In this document: positions 43,602-53,317 of the stretch, in pieces
How the letters are laid out: the number at the start of each line of letters is the position of its first letter
Numbering within the stretch: position 1 is the stretch's first letter
Origin: Lachnospiraceae bacterium
Lineage (GTDB): Bacteria; Bacillota; Clostridia; Lachnospirales; Lachnospiraceae
Assembly: GCA_017484135.1 (NCBI GenBank)
Contig: JAFUTQ010000059.1
Coordinates: 79,414-143,413, forward strand
Reading direction: 5' to 3'
Length of the DNA stretch: 64,000 bases
Notes under the pieces: model-generated
Database searches by the model: none
What the model was told of the DNA's origin: nothing
Seen by the model: the letters and a program-made list of their open reading frames with translations, nothing else
Position numbers and translations under genes: made by a program

Positions 43602-44546
43602 TTAACCGCGCAGCACGCGGTATTTACTGGTGTTTGGTTTTGACGTATTCCATTCCGGCATCCATACTCCATCTGTATTGACCCAGTAGTATATATCTTT
43701 GTCCTTAGATTTGATGTAGCAGTCCGTTGCCATTGATCCGTCATCCTGCAGGTAGTACCACTTTCCTTTGTACTCTATCCATTCTGATGCCTGCATATAG
43801 CAGTTGCTGTCGAAGTAGTACCATTTGCAATCGATCTCCTGCCATCCGGACATTACTGCAGTGCCATCCGCTGTCAGGTAGGACCAGTTGCCCCTTGCAT
43901 CGTGGATCCATGAGGATGTCATTGGTTGTCCTTCGTAGTAAAAGTACCATTTTTCGGACTGCTCGATCCATCCAGTCTGCGGTTTGATATTTTGATTCAA
44001 TATTCCTTCTGCGATGGCTTGCCCTATGGCGTTAGGTCTGATTTTTTGATAAAATTTGTAGTCGTCTTCGTCGTCACAGAAAAAACACTCCACCAATATG
44101 TTGACGCCGCCATTGGTGATCCCTTTTAATACGCCGAGGTCTGTGCGCTCTTTTACTCCGCGGTTTGTAAATCCCAGAGCGCCTATCTTCTTGCAAATGC
44201 GATTAGCCATTTCTGACGTTTGCCCAGTATTGGAATATACCTCACACTCCACCCCCTTGATCTTGCCGTCTACCGATGCCTTCCGCGACGCGTTAAGGTG
44301 GATGCTGATGTTCGCAGTTGCACCGGTGCAACTGTTGATCTTTTTTTTGATCTCTGTGATAATGCCGCTCTGGCTCTGCCCCTGGTCCACTGTGCAATCC
44401 TGCACAGTATGCCCTGCTGCCCGTAGATATTTAACTACAGCATCTTTGATCAGTCGATCCTCTACTGATTCCTTGCAGTAGCCCGCTGCTCCGGAATAAC
44501 TGTTGCCGTCTTTCGCGTGCCCGGCGTGTACTGTGTATGTAGCCAT
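43602..44546 (-). CDS. Phage endolysin: N-acetylmuramoyl-L-alanine amidase with cell-wall-binding repeats
   Basis: A 314-aa amidase_3-type enzyme. Zinc ligands are the His in VHAGHAKDG, a Glu near residue 28, and ISIHLNAS; the catalytic Glu is in LVECFF. From about residue 190 there are at least five wall-binding repeats (TGWIEQSEKWYFY, SGWQEIDCKWYYF, SEWIEYKGKWYYL). It follows the holin gene, the usual lysis order. One of the GTTGCACCGGTGCAAC palindromes lies inside its coding region. Confidence 0.93.
   Translation of the reverse strand: MATYTVHAGHAKDGNSYSGAAGYCKESVEDRLIKDAVVKYLRAAGHTVQDCTVDQGQSQSGIITEIKKKINSCTGATANISIHLNASRKASVDGKIKGVECEVYSNTGQTSEMANRICKKIGALGFTNRGVKERTDLGVLKGITNGGVNILVECFFCDDEDDYKFYQKIRPNAIGQAIAEGILNQNIKPQTGWIEQSEKWYFYYEGQPMTSSWIHDARGNWSYLTADGTAVMSGWQEIDCKWYYFDSNCYMQASEWIEYKGKWYYLQDDGSMATDCYIKSKDKDIYYWVNTDGVWMPEWNTSKPNTSKYRVLRG
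44317..44332. repeat. 16-bp palindrome, copy 1 of 3
   Basis: Perfect palindrome GTTGCACCGGTGCAAC within the amidase gene. Other copies are at 47105 and 63164. Confidence 0.8.
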
Positions 44547-44548
44547 CC

Positions 44549-44968
44549 TTATTCCTCCTTGTCCGATTTTTTCTGCAGAATGTCGATTGCTTTTTTTATG
44601 ACACTCGGCATGGGCACCCCCATTAAGCCGGCATTTTCCACGATGGATATCAATTCATTCGCGATAAACGCGATAATGACTGCATCCCGTATGTAGTTGG
44701 TGCCGATTACCAGATCCAGCCGGTATGCTATTAATACAAATAAAAGGGTCATGCCTTTTTTGCAAAGCCCTTTCCAGCCGGTACCCGACTCTAATGCTCC
44801 TGTTTCCGTCTTTTTGGACGCGTGGAATATCCCTGCAACTGCCAATCCACTGAGATAATCGATTGCCATAAATACTATGAGTGTTGTGAGCCCTGCGCCC
44901 CATCCGCCGAATAAATTGGCGATAAATCCACCTACCACTCCTATCGCTGTGCAAACTCCTTCTTTCAT
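44549..44968 (-). CDS. Phage holin
   Basis: A 139-aa membrane protein of the toxin-secretion/phage-lysis holin type (Phage_holin_4-like). Hydrophobic segments at residues about 5-45 (TAIGVVGGFIANLFGGWG), 70-90 and 100-120; the C-terminus is charged. The ATG at 44968 has AGGAGG about 8 nt upstream. Directly before the amidase. Confidence 0.87.
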   Translation of the reverse strand: MKEGVCTAIGVVGGFIANLFGGWGAGLTTLIVFMAIDYLSGLAVAGIFHASKKTETGALESGTGWKGLCKKGMTLLFVLIAYRLDLVIGTNYIRDAVIIAFIANELISIVENAGLMGVPMPSVIKKAIDILQKKSDKEE

Positions 44969-45022
44969 TTTTGTATCCTCCTTTTTCTTTGATGTTGGCA
45001 ATATGCCACTATAAATATTTAT

Positions 45023-45178
45023 CTACTTCTCTCCCTCCTTTCCCAATATCTCCCGGAGTCGCTCCTCCTCTGCTTCAACTGCGGTATACTGTGCCAACAG
45101 GCTGATCAGATGCTTGTTTTGTTCTGCCAACCTTTGGATAATGTCTGCCTGCACTTCGTGGATGCTGTCTAATATCAT
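45023..45178 (-). CDS. Small phage protein between baseplate and holin genes
   Basis: 51 aa, mostly helical and probably coiled coil (SIHEVQADIIQRLAEQNKHLISLL). GGGAGG is 9 nt before the ATG at 45178. No function recognised. Confidence 0.55.
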   Translation of the reverse strand: MILDSIHEVQADIIQRLAEQNKHLISLLAQYTAVEAEEERLREILGKEGEK

Positions 45179-45194
45179 TTGATGTACCTCCCTT

Positions 45195-46820
45195 CTAGCA
45201 TAATCGGATGGCAAAAAAAGTACCTCTTGCGGTATTGGCAGCGGCACTGCTACTATATATACCCATCTTCACTACATTCCCATTGGAACTAAACGTTTGA
45301 ACTGTACACGTTGTAATGCCGCCGCCAGCATCTCCTCTTTGACGAACGGCGCACCTACCGTTGAGGCCAGTTATGTTCAGGACATACATATCTGCCATTG
45401 ATGTAGCCAAATCCGCAAAGGCTATAAATAGGTACGTGCCTGCATTAAGGGTAAAACTCAAAGGATAAACATAAGTTTTTGATGGTAATGATATGGTATC
45501 TGAACCAGCGCTATAAACAGTTGATTTTGTAGCACCGCTTTCGATATGGTCTAACTTCCATTTGTCTGCCCCAGACATAAATCCTGAAAATAAAGCAGCG
45601 CCGTTACAATGAGCCTCTTCATGTGTGTGTGATGAGTCAGATTTTTCCCATAAGGCTTGCGTTATAACGCTGTTTCTGACGGGATTCGTGGATGAAGAAC
45701 TTAAAGCGGAATCAACAACTGTTTTATTCGCTCCATCTGCTATCCCATCCAGCTTTGTTTTGTAAGTGGTCGTAAAATCGTTTGCGGATAAGCCTTTTCC
45801 GTTTTCCTTTTCTACCTTGTTATTCCACGCAGTGCGCTCTGCAGCTGTGATGTGGATTGTACCGTTGCTGGTATGGGTGTCTAACTCGGTTTGATTGGCT
45901 TTTTTATTTAATTCTTGTGTAACGACTTTGTTTTGGACTGTATTGGTGCTGGATTCCGAGAGGGTGCTGTCCGGCTCCTGGAGCGTTCTAAGCACCGTGT
46001 TAATTTCTTCTTTGTACTGCTCAACCTGCGCTTTTGCCGTTTCTACGGCCTGCTCCATCTGCTCCACAGCCTGCTGCATCCGAGTGACAGTCTCCAGCGT
46101 CTCCTCCAGCTGTTCCTGGTTCTGCAGCGCCTCCTCCGCCTCTTGCGTGACAGTCTCGCAGTCCTCCTTCGCTCTGACAGCGGCTTCTGTTGCGTATCCT
46201 GCTGCCTCAACCGCCTGCGCCGTATCCAGCTGCCTTGCAGCTTCCTGTTGGACACGGGTTCTTTCATTCTGCTGTCTCGCCTGCTCAGCTGATGCCCTTG
46301 CGCTTTCTGCCTCGACTCTCTCGTTTTCTGCGGTCGCTCTCGCACTTTCTGCCAATCTGACCGCCTCTTCGGTATCATCGATATTTTGGATGTGTCCTTC
46401 GATTCTGTCCTCCAATTCTGTGAATTCGTTTGAAGATAGGATCGCGTTGTCATTTCTCATCGTCCTTTCAATTTCGATTGTAAATGAAACGGACGTGATG
46501 ATCTGCGTGTTGTCGCTGGTCCGGATTTCGATGTCGCAGTAAGCCGTCCCTGCGGCCGCAAGCGCCTGATTCGTGAGCTCAACCGTTACCTCGGATCCCG
46601 AATAGGTGCATGTGTTATATACATGCTTTCCATCCGGCTTTTCAATATTTGCGATCGCTCTGGCTCTGGCTGGTATGGTATATTCCTCGCCATTGTTGCG
46701 CAGCTTTGCGACTATGAATCGTGTCGCCTTGTCGCCCTGTTTTGCAGATACGAGATAGCGCCTCGTGTCGCCGGTCATTTCCAATTCAATATTAGTGACT
46801 AATTCACTTAGTATCGCCAT
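45195..46820 (-). CDS. BppU-family baseplate upper protein
   Basis: A 541-aa tail-tip protein. The N-terminal domain of about 130 residues has the BppU pattern (LSELVTNIELEMTGDTRRY, FIVAKLRNNGEEYTIPA, VELTNQALAAAGTAYCDI); a long Glu/Gln/Ala coiled coil follows (160-290), then a trimeric stalk-like region and a beta-rich C-terminus that probably contacts the host surface. The start at 46820 overlaps the gene upstream by 17 nt. Confidence 0.85.
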   Translation of the reverse strand: MAILSELVTNIELEMTGDTRRYLVSAKQGDKATRFIVAKLRNNGEEYTIPARARAIANIEKPDGKHVYNTCTYSGSEVTVELTNQALAAAGTAYCDIEIRTSDNTQIITSVSFTIEIERTMRNDNAILSSNEFTELEDRIEGHIQNIDDTEEAVRLAESARATAENERVEAESARASAEQARQQNERTRVQQEAARQLDTAQAVEAAGYATEAAVRAKEDCETVTQEAEEALQNQEQLEETLETVTRMQQAVEQMEQAVETAKAQVEQYKEEINTVLRTLQEPDSTLSESSTNTVQNKVVTQELNKKANQTELDTHTSNGTIHITAAERTAWNNKVEKENGKGLSANDFTTTYKTKLDGIADGANKTVVDSALSSSSTNPVRNSVITQALWEKSDSSHTHEEAHCNGAALFSGFMSGADKWKLDHIESGATKSTVYSAGSDTISLPSKTYVYPLSFTLNAGTYLFIAFADLATSMADMYVLNITGLNGRCAVRQRGDAGGGITTCTVQTFSSNGNVVKMGIYSSSAAANTARGTFFAIRLC

Positions 46821-47094
46821 CTTCCTCCACCTCCACACGCGGTCCTTGGCCCTGCAGCACTTTCTTGGCCGCCTTCTTTGCCTCGCTGAGTTCCAAATCC
46901 TTTTCTTTCAGAATCTGGCTTGCAGCATCCACAAGCTCCATGTTTCCCTCCGCCCGAATCTCCGCAATCATGGATGATAGTATTCCATCCATGATGCATG
47001 GCGGGAGGTTGTACCGCCCCCGGATCGTGCTCAGTGCGTTCCGGATTTCTCCCCTTGCGCATTCTATGTTAATCGTCGTTAGCTCCTGCATCAC
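46804..47094 (-). CDS. Small phage tail-region protein
   Basis: A 96-aa helical protein (MQELTTINIECARGEIRNALSTI ... LKEKDLELSEAKKAAKKVLQ). Its position between the tail endopeptidase and BppU suggests a baseplate accessory role. No family recognised. Confidence 0.6.
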   Translation of the reverse strand: MMQELTTINIECARGEIRNALSTIRGRYNLPPCIMDGILSSMIAEIRAEGNMELVDAASQILKEKDLELSEAKKAAKKVLQGQGPRVEVEEDGDTK

Positions 47095-47207
47095 TCCACC
47101 TCCTGTTGCACCGGTGCAACAGGAGACTCTCGCTGTTGCTCCACATCCGTCATTCTGGTGCCTTCTTTTTCCGTTTTTTCTCCTTCTTTCGTTTTCAATT
47201 CGTCCAT
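47091..47207 (-). CDS. Very small phage protein
   Basis: 38 aa, charged, with AGGAGG 4 nt before the ATG at 47207, overlapping the next gene by 4 nt. Its codons SPVAPVQQ are written by the palindrome CCTGTTGCACCGGTGCAACAGG. It may be a real gene or only a carrier of that site. Confidence 0.5.
   Translation of the reverse strand: MDELKTKEGEKTEKEGTRMTDVEQQRESPVAPVQQEVE
47105..47120. repeat. 16-bp palindrome, copy 2 of 3
   Basis: GTTGCACCGGTGCAAC, here extended to a 22-bp perfect palindrome by flanking CCT/AGG. Confidence 0.8.
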
Positions 47208-47215
47208 CTGTCCTC

Positions 47216-48976
47216 CTAATAATATGTCAGATCTGTCAGAATCCCATTTTGAAATCTCATCATCCCGGAATCTCCCCATCTTGCTACCGTTCCGTCGCTG
47301 TTCATTTCCAGGACCTGCACAAAGTTGATTGTCGCATTCACTCCGCCATCCTCCCAGGATACATTCCTCAGTTTGAAATAGTGCATGTCAATATCCGCGC
47401 CCGCATGCAGCATCCCTGCTGCGTAGTTTCCGCATTGTTGCGAGCAATACGACCACTTCATGTCATAGGTTGCCGCGTCTTTTGTGCTTCTGTATGCCCA
47501 CGTCATGTAGGCGGTTTCATTTTCCATGTCAAACACAAGGCCTTTCTGGCTTGTACTTCCCGTCATATTGTTGGTTCCGATTTTTCCGATGTAATAACCA
47601 TCCCGGTAAAAGTGCTCCCCTGTATAGTTAAATACCGTGCGCTTCTGGTTGCTGTCGATTGTGCCGTTGTACAGGGTTATGCCATCCTCCTCCAGCTGTA
47701 TGTAGTTACTGTTTTTATTCCATGCAACCTTTACACTCTGTGCATTCTGCGTGATGCAAGTGCCAAAGTCATCCTCGGCGACCTTCGACGTTATCTCATC
47801 CGACATAATCCGGATGTCTGATTCATAGGTGCTCGTCGTTACATAGCTTTTGAGCGTCTCTTTAACCCCCAGCTCGACCGCCGTCTTTGATGCCGTGATC
47901 TTTGTTTCCACTTCGTCTGTTGTCGCATAACTTTCAAGTATCTTCTTTGTCGCGCGGGTTGATATGGATACAGCCTCTTCAGCGGCGGCTTGTGTCTCTT
48001 CCTTCTGTATCTGTGCAAATGTCTTTCTTACATTTGATATTTCTATGGTGTTTTTTTCCGGCGCTTCGGGGTACTCCACAATTTTAACAATTCTCTGCTT
48101 TTCCCTTGTTCGATTTTTCTTTGATACAAGGGTTATGGTGTCGCCCAGTGAGTATGAGAGGATATCCTTGTGTTTTTCGCTAATTTTTGCCAGATCTGCG
48201 ATCTCTGCAGTAAAGGCCCGATACGGCCTTGACATTTCCTCCAGCTTTGCGGTCGCATCCTCAATCAGGCTTGTGGTATTCGTATACCGCTCGTCTTTCC
48301 ATACATATGCCTTGATTTTGTTGCTGTATTGGAAGTTGTCTATGTAGTCCTGACCGGTAAGCCATTCCGAAGTTATGCCATCCTTGCCGATCGGATAGAT
48401 CCTCGTGTAAAACTCGTAGGTGTCTGATTTTAACGATAACCTTTTTAGGTTTAATCCTTCGATGAAATAGCATCCCTTGTCGCTGCCTATCTGTTCGTGG
48501 ATGTCGATTGCTTTGCCCAGGGAATCAATCACACACTCGCACCGGTAGGTCGAGAGGCATTTCTGCAGGATATCCCATGCTGACACTTTGTCATTCTCGT
48601 CGATCGTCCGCTTTTTTGTGACGGTGCAGGTGCGCACGCTCCAGCCTGTTCCCTCGAATGCGAATGTCAGGCATGCTCTTATACTTTGTTCCTTCGACTC
48701 AAAGCCGTATGGGAATTGAGTGCCCTCAAGTTCCTCGACGTTTAATACCGCTGTGTATTTGTTCCATGCCTCTCCGGACTCCACCGCTTTGATAACAAAT
48801 TCATCCGTCTTTGTCCGGATGTAGTTTTCTTCCTTTAGCGATCCGGCTAGCTTTCCGCTTGCCGGATACTCGAAAGACAGTTCTACGTCGCCGGAGTCAA
48901 GTGTCCTTGTGATTTGCCGCTCCCGAAAGCCGCTCAATATGCCGATTCTCTGCTTTTGATCGTCGTATATCTGCAA
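47216..48976 (-). CDS. Phage tail protein, tail-associated endopeptidase/tail-spike type
   Basis: 586 aa, following Dit. The N-terminal about 350 residues (RERQITRTLDSGDVELSFEYPASG, EFVIKAVESGEAWNKYTAVLNVEEL) match the Siphoviridae tail endopeptidase/Gp37-like family that forms the tail tip; the C-terminus is beta-rich. A TTG at 48976 is chosen because AGGAGGTG precedes it by about 5 nt; a frame from 48997 would put that site inside the gene. The TTG choice is an inference. Confidence 0.8.
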   Translation of the reverse strand: MQIYDDQKQRIGILSGFRERQITRTLDSGDVELSFEYPASGKLAGSLKEENYIRTKTDEFVIKAVESGEAWNKYTAVLNVEELEGTQFPYGFESKEQSIRACLTFAFEGTGWSVRTCTVTKKRTIDENDKVSAWDILQKCLSTYRCECVIDSLGKAIDIHEQIGSDKGCYFIEGLNLKRLSLKSDTYEFYTRIYPIGKDGITSEWLTGQDYIDNFQYSNKIKAYVWKDERYTNTTSLIEDATAKLEEMSRPYRAFTAEIADLAKISEKHKDILSYSLGDTITLVSKKNRTREKQRIVKIVEYPEAPEKNTIEISNVRKTFAQIQKEETQAAAEEAVSISTRATKKILESYATTDEVETKITASKTAVELGVKETLKSYVTTSTYESDIRIMSDEITSKVAEDDFGTCITQNAQSVKVAWNKNSNYIQLEEDGITLYNGTIDSNQKRTVFNYTGEHFYRDGYYIGKIGTNNMTGSTSQKGLVFDMENETAYMTWAYRSTKDAATYDMKWSYCSQQCGNYAAGMLHAGADIDMHYFKLRNVSWEDGGVNATINFVQVLEMNSDGTVARWGDSGMMRFQNGILTDLTYY

Positions 48977-48987
48977 TGCAGCACCTC

Positions 48988-49686
48988 CTAAATCCACATA
49001 GGCTTATAGCGTATCGTGACGACAGCCTTGGTGCTTGAAAATGTAAGTTCTGTCCGTCCCGTTTTCAGTTTTGGAAATTCCCACAAATTGACGCGGTCGA
49101 ACGCATTCTTGCCCGATACTGTCACGAGCCCTAAAATGCCGTCAATCACAACTGTCTGACCTGCTGCCAATGATTCTATGGTGATGCCATCCTCGCCCAG
49201 CCCTGTGATCGTATAATTTGACAGATTATTTTTTGCCAGTATTTCCACGACGCATGGCGCATCCCTTGTCCCTGCAACCGCAAACTTAGCGGTTGTGGTG
49301 CCATCAAATATCTGTGTGATTTCGTCATCGTAGAAATATCCGTCAAACTCAAGATTGATAATGTATCTGTTTTTTGCGATTTTTTTCTCATAGTCATCAG
49401 CTGTTAAATACCCCCGGTATCGACCTTTGAATCCGTCCAGTTCCAGATCTGCCGCATTTTTAAGATTTTCCATAAACGCAGAAATATCCCGAATAATGCT
49501 GTTCCGATTCTTGCCTTTGAAATATATCGAGATTTTTAGGTGCCCCATCTGTACCTGTGTGTCAAATTCTGTTTCTCGCGCGGCACCGGTGACCCATTCG
49601 TAGTTGGTCGCCATTGTGGGGGGCTGCACATCTACAGTCAGTTGCTTGGCGCCGTATTTGCGGATGTCATTGTCGTTTATTTTCAT
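48988..49686 (-). CDS. Phage distal tail protein (Dit)
   Basis: A 232-aa protein with the Sipho_tail pattern (KQLTVDVQPP, LKISIYFKGKN, GYLTADDYE, FDGYFYDDE). Located between tape measure and tail endopeptidase, as Dit always is. Confidence 0.87.
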   Translation of the reverse strand: MKINDNDIRKYGAKQLTVDVQPPTMATNYEWVTGAARETEFDTQVQMGHLKISIYFKGKNRNSIIRDISAFMENLKNAADLELDGFKGRYRGYLTADDYEKKIAKNRYIINLEFDGYFYDDEITQIFDGTTTAKFAVAGTRDAPCVVEILAKNNLSNYTITGLGEDGITIESLAAGQTVVIDGILGLVTVSGKNAFDRVNLWEFPKLKTGRTELTFSSTKAVVTIRYKPMWI

Positions 49687-49689
49687 ACT

Positions 49690-52600
49690 CTACCTGCCCT
49701 TTCTTATATTTGTAACCATCTCTGCGTCCACTTTTGTAACGGTGCGGCTGGCAATCTCATCACTGTCGATATATGTATAATTCGTCACGTAGACTGCTTG
49801 CATTTTCTGTACAGCATCCAGCTTTTTGTCCAAAATGTTGCTTAGCTTTTCGTAAAACTGTGTCAGCGGAAGGATAGCCTCTCCCCCGGTCTCCGGCTCG
49901 CCACCTGCCAGCAGTGTGTTGCCTCTTGACCCAAAGATCGTGGGTCCTGTCATGATGCCGCCTGTTTTGTACCATTCAATCGAAAATGACGGTACTGACG
50001 GCGGATTCAAACTGAAGCTTCCGGATACCTTCGGGTGCGGCATCTTTAACTTTGGCAGGGACCATGAGAAATTGAAAAAGCCTTTGATCTTGTCAATCAC
50101 TCCGGACACAGCGTTTTTTGCGTTGTCCATTTTTGTCTGGAAGCTATCCTTGATTTTTCCCATCACTGAATCAACCGTGTTCTTTGCTCCCTCCAGCTTC
50201 GAGGAAAATGAGGATTTAATTTGATCAAGCTTGCCTCCGGTAAGGGTGTTTGCCGTTCCCATAATTGAATCCATGGTATCCTTGACTCCCGTATAGGCAG
50301 CTGCTACAATGCCCTTTACTCCTCCGCCGTTCTCCTCGTAGGCATCTTTCATACTGTTCAGGTGCTCTTTTGCCTTGCCAACTGTTTCCGACATAATATT
50401 GGAATATTTGTCTTTGATCTCGGTCAGCTTGCCGCCGCTGAGCTTATCTATTGCGTTAAACCCATCCGTATAATGACCTTTGATGCCCTCCCAGCCTGCT
50501 GCTACAACGCCTTTGATCCCTCCGCCGTTCTCCTCGTAGGCTTTCTTCATATTCCCGAGATGTTCTTTGGTTTTGCCAAACGTGGCTGACATGACCGTTG
50601 AGGCTATGTCTTTGACGCCGCCAAATATGGTTGACGCGACCTTCCCGATCGGGCTATTCTTAAAGGCATCTACCATGCCATTAACCTTGTCTGTGACTGC
50701 CTCTTTGGCTTTGGTAAATGCTCCTGTGATCGCCTCTTTTATCTTTTCAAAGATTTCTTTGATTTTTGCCCAAAACTCGGCCAGTTTTTCCTTAACGGTG
50801 TCCCAATTTTTGTACAGCGCGACGCCTGCTGCAATCAATCCCACAATCAGGGTAATGATCAGGATGATCGGGCACAGATTCATTACTGCGTTGAGTGCCG
50901 TCTGTGCGGCGGTCATTCCTCCCGTCGTGGTTGCCGCTGCTGCTGTTGCGGTCGCATGAGCGGTTTCTGCTGCTGTTCCTGCGGCGTCTGCTGCCGTTCC
51001 TGCCGCCGTCGCTGCGGTTTTGGCCGTTATCTTTGCAATGATCCCAGCCACGCCGGAAACAAAGTTTTGCCCGAATTTGATCGTGCTGGAGATGCCCTGT
51101 GCTACTTTGCCAAATCCAACCGCTAACGGTCCAACAGCTGCGACCACGAGACCGACCTTGAGGATCGTATTCTGCTGACCTTCGTCCAAGTTGCTAAACC
51201 AGTCGCAGAGTTCTTTGACCTTTTCTGACGCGCTTTCAATCATTGGACCGGCTGACTGCATGATTGTCTGACCAAATTCCATCGCCGTGTTCTTAACGTT
51301 ATTAATCGTTACTTTTAGATCGTATGATGTCGTCTGCATCTTTCCGAATGCGTCATCCGTCATTCCTGCCGACTGTTGCATCTCTCCCAGAGTGCCGTTG
51401 AAAGAATCAGCGCCATCACCCAGCAGGATCAATCCTGCCTTCGCCGCCTCTGATGACGAAAACATGTCGCTCATGGTAAGGTTCTGTTCCCCCGCCGCAT
51501 CATCAATGATTGTTAGAACGTCTGCCAGGCTGGAGCCGCTGTCCATCAATTCCTTGAACGACTGCCCGGTCTTTTCCCGCAGAATTGAATCTGTGTCGCT
51601 TCCGGTTTTGCCCAATTCATTCAGCATGGAGTTCATATAGGTTGTTGTTTCTGCGGTTGCGACACCGTTCGCAGTCATTATGGCGTATCCGGCGCAAAGC
51701 TGATCCAATGCAACCCCATTCGCGTTTGCTGTCGGGATAACCTTTCCCATTGCAGATGACAACTCTGCAACAGTGGTCTTTCCTAAATTCTGTGTCTGCA
51801 CCAACATATCAGATACATTCGTGACCTCTCCCGCCTCAAGTCCGTATGCGTTTAATACCGTTGTCAGGATGTCGAGCGTATCTCCGGATTCTGCGAATCC
51901 GGCGGTTGCGAGTTTTGTTGATTCCCGCACGAAGTTTACCGCATCCGCAGTGTTCTGCCCCGCACTTATGGCATTATAGACATTATCGGCTATATCCCCC
52001 ACTGCTATCCCTGTTTCGTTAGACAGCGTAACAATGGCATCCTCCATGTCGCCGACCGACATCACGCTTTCATCCATGATCGTGGAGACCTTCGCCATCG
52101 AATCCTCAAAGTCAATCGCCATTTTCCCCGATCCGACTCCGAACGCGGTTACGCCTCCGGATATGACAGACAGCTTTTTCCCAAATCCTTCTATCTTTTC
52201 TCCAGCGGTGCCACATGCATCTGCAAATTCATTCAACTTATGGTTTTTTAATTCCTTGTTGACGTTTTCAAGCTCCTTTTCCATATCCATGAGCTTGACT
52301 TTTGACGCGTCTGTTTTTGCGGTCTGATTGGCAAGCGCAGTCTCGGTCTTTCCGATAGCGGTCTCGTTCTTCTTAAATTCCTCCTCAAGTTTGTCGAGCT
52401 CTTCTTTGAGTGCCTTGGACTCGTCCGAATTTTTTCCGGTTGCCTTCGTCTCCTCTTCATAGGCTTTCTTTGCGGCGTCGATCTTCGCCGTGAGCTCTGC
52501 CTGCTTGGTCTTTTGATCGGATAACTTTGACGTGAGCTTTCCCTGCTGCTCTTCGTTGAGCTTGACGATGCTCTTTTGGACTTCGATTTTTTTTGTGAGC

Positions 52601-52767
52601 GATTCGGCTTTTGCTTTGAGGTTGTCGGTCTCCGTCCCGAACAGTTTCGCCTTTTCCTTGGCGACGGAATATTCGCTTGACAGCATTTTCATTTGGTTCG
52701 TCGCTGATTGCATTTCCTGCTTAAAACTGCTCGAATCAGCCGTAAGCTTAACGCTTGTATATGCCAA
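49690..52767 (-). CDS. Phage tail tape measure protein
   Basis: A 1025-aa protein. Residues 1-190 form a long coiled coil; the TP901-type core follows (MAIDFEDSMAKVSTIMDE, LDILTTVLNAYGLEAGEV, KVIPTANANGVALDQLC). Hydrophobic Ala-rich segments lie near 565-640. Three blocks containing YEENGGGxKGxVAA with amphipathic repeats (about 770-900) precede a C-terminus with GGIMTGPTIFGSRGNTLLAGGEPETGGEAILPL. The length suggests a tail of about 150 nm by the usual rule, which is inference. Confidence 0.93.
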   Translation of the reverse strand: MAYTSVKLTADSSSFKQEMQSATNQMKMLSSEYSVAKEKAKLFGTETDNLKAKAESLTKKIEVQKSIVKLNEEQQGKLTSKLSDQKTKQAELTAKIDAAKKAYEEETKATGKNSDESKALKEELDKLEEEFKKNETAIGKTETALANQTAKTDASKVKLMDMEKELENVNKELKNHKLNEFADACGTAGEKIEGFGKKLSVISGGVTAFGVGSGKMAIDFEDSMAKVSTIMDESVMSVGDMEDAIVTLSNETGIAVGDIADNVYNAISAGQNTADAVNFVRESTKLATAGFAESGDTLDILTTVLNAYGLEAGEVTNVSDMLVQTQNLGKTTVAELSSAMGKVIPTANANGVALDQLCAGYAIMTANGVATAETTTYMNSMLNELGKTGSDTDSILREKTGQSFKELMDSGSSLADVLTIIDDAAGEQNLTMSDMFSSSEAAKAGLILLGDGADSFNGTLGEMQQSAGMTDDAFGKMQTTSYDLKVTINNVKNTAMEFGQTIMQSAGPMIESASEKVKELCDWFSNLDEGQQNTILKVGLVVAAVGPLAVGFGKVAQGISSTIKFGQNFVSGVAGIIAKITAKTAATAAGTAADAAGTAAETAHATATAAAATTTGGMTAAQTALNAVMNLCPIILIITLIVGLIAAGVALYKNWDTVKEKLAEFWAKIKEIFEKIKEAITGAFTKAKEAVTDKVNGMVDAFKNSPIGKVASTIFGGVKDIASTVMSATFGKTKEHLGNMKKAYEENGGGIKGVVAAGWEGIKGHYTDGFNAIDKLSGGKLTEIKDKYSNIMSETVGKAKEHLNSMKDAYEENGGGVKGIVAAAYTGVKDTMDSIMGTANTLTGGKLDQIKSSFSSKLEGAKNTVDSVMGKIKDSFQTKMDNAKNAVSGVIDKIKGFFNFSWSLPKLKMPHPKVSGSFSLNPPSVPSFSIEWYKTGGIMTGPTIFGSRGNTLLAGGEPETGGEAILPLTQFYEKLSNILDKKLDAVQKMQAVYVTNYTYIDSDEIASRTVTKVDAEMVTNIRKGR

Positions 52768-52783
52768 TTTAAGACCTCCTTCC

Positions 52784-53296
52784 TCACTCGTTTATGGTGT
52801 CCAGCTCGAATTTTAGATAATCTACGAGCGAAATAATATCCTCTTTCATGCACTGGCTGTATGAGTTGTTCAAAAGCCTTATTGCGATTTTTACGATTCG
52901 ATCGACAATTTCCTGGCAGAGCCTCCAGGGATTTGTGTTTTCCGGCTCGTCTTCGTATCCATTTTCCAAGTCATATTCGTCAAATGCGGATTCTTCTCGT
53001 TCTACCTGCTCAACCTCGACGATTTTGAGTAGCTTCTCCCCGATGATATCCTGCATGATCCGGTGGATCTGTGCCGATGTCGCTAAAAGCTCTATGGCAT
53101 CACAGGTTCCAAGATCTGCAAGTGACAGCTCCGGGAATAATTCCTGGATAATCCTTTTACTCAAAGTGATTGCATCCCGGAATCTATCGGAAGAGCTGTG
53201 TTCCATCAGCGAGGCGTACTTCCTGTACTGCTCCACTGTTATTGTTCTCACAAAAAAACTGGATTCGTGGCATGTGATGCTTACTTCCGGTATCAC
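52784..53296 (-). CDS. Tail assembly chaperone, frameshift extension (GT-like)
   Basis: A 170-codon frame placed between the first tail chaperone gene and the tape measure gene. It opens with a GTG lacking a ribosome-binding site and continues upstream in the -1 frame of the preceding gene as LREWHVIPEVS. It is therefore probably translated as the second half of a fusion through the -1 signal at 53267-53317, like GpG/GpGT of lambda. No domain is otherwise recognised. Confidence 0.75.
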   Translation of the reverse strand: MIPEVSITCHESSFFVRTITVEQYRKYASLMEHSSSDRFRDAITLSKRIIQELFPELSLADLGTCDAIELLATSAQIHRIMQDIIGEKLLKIVEVEQVEREESAFDEYDLENGYEDEPENTNPWRLCQEIVDRIVKIAIRLLNNSYSQCMKEDIISLVDYLKFELDTINE

Positions 53297-53317
53297 ATGC
53301 CACTCTCTTAGTTTTTT
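53267..53317 (-). promoter_or_regulatory. Programmed -1 ribosomal frameshift signal
   Basis: On the minus strand: in-phase slippery heptamer A AAA AAC (53317-53311), a 7-nt spacer that includes the zero-frame stop TAA (53310-53308), then a perfect 12-bp stem (53303-53292 with 53278-53267) with a 13-nt loop. All three standard parts are present. Confidence 0.85.

Noticed and set aside
45895-46542. A 215-codon plus-strand frame rich in Ser and Cys
   Set aside because: It is antisense to the BppU coiled coil; Ser/Cys richness is what the complement of Glu/Ala/Gln codons gives.
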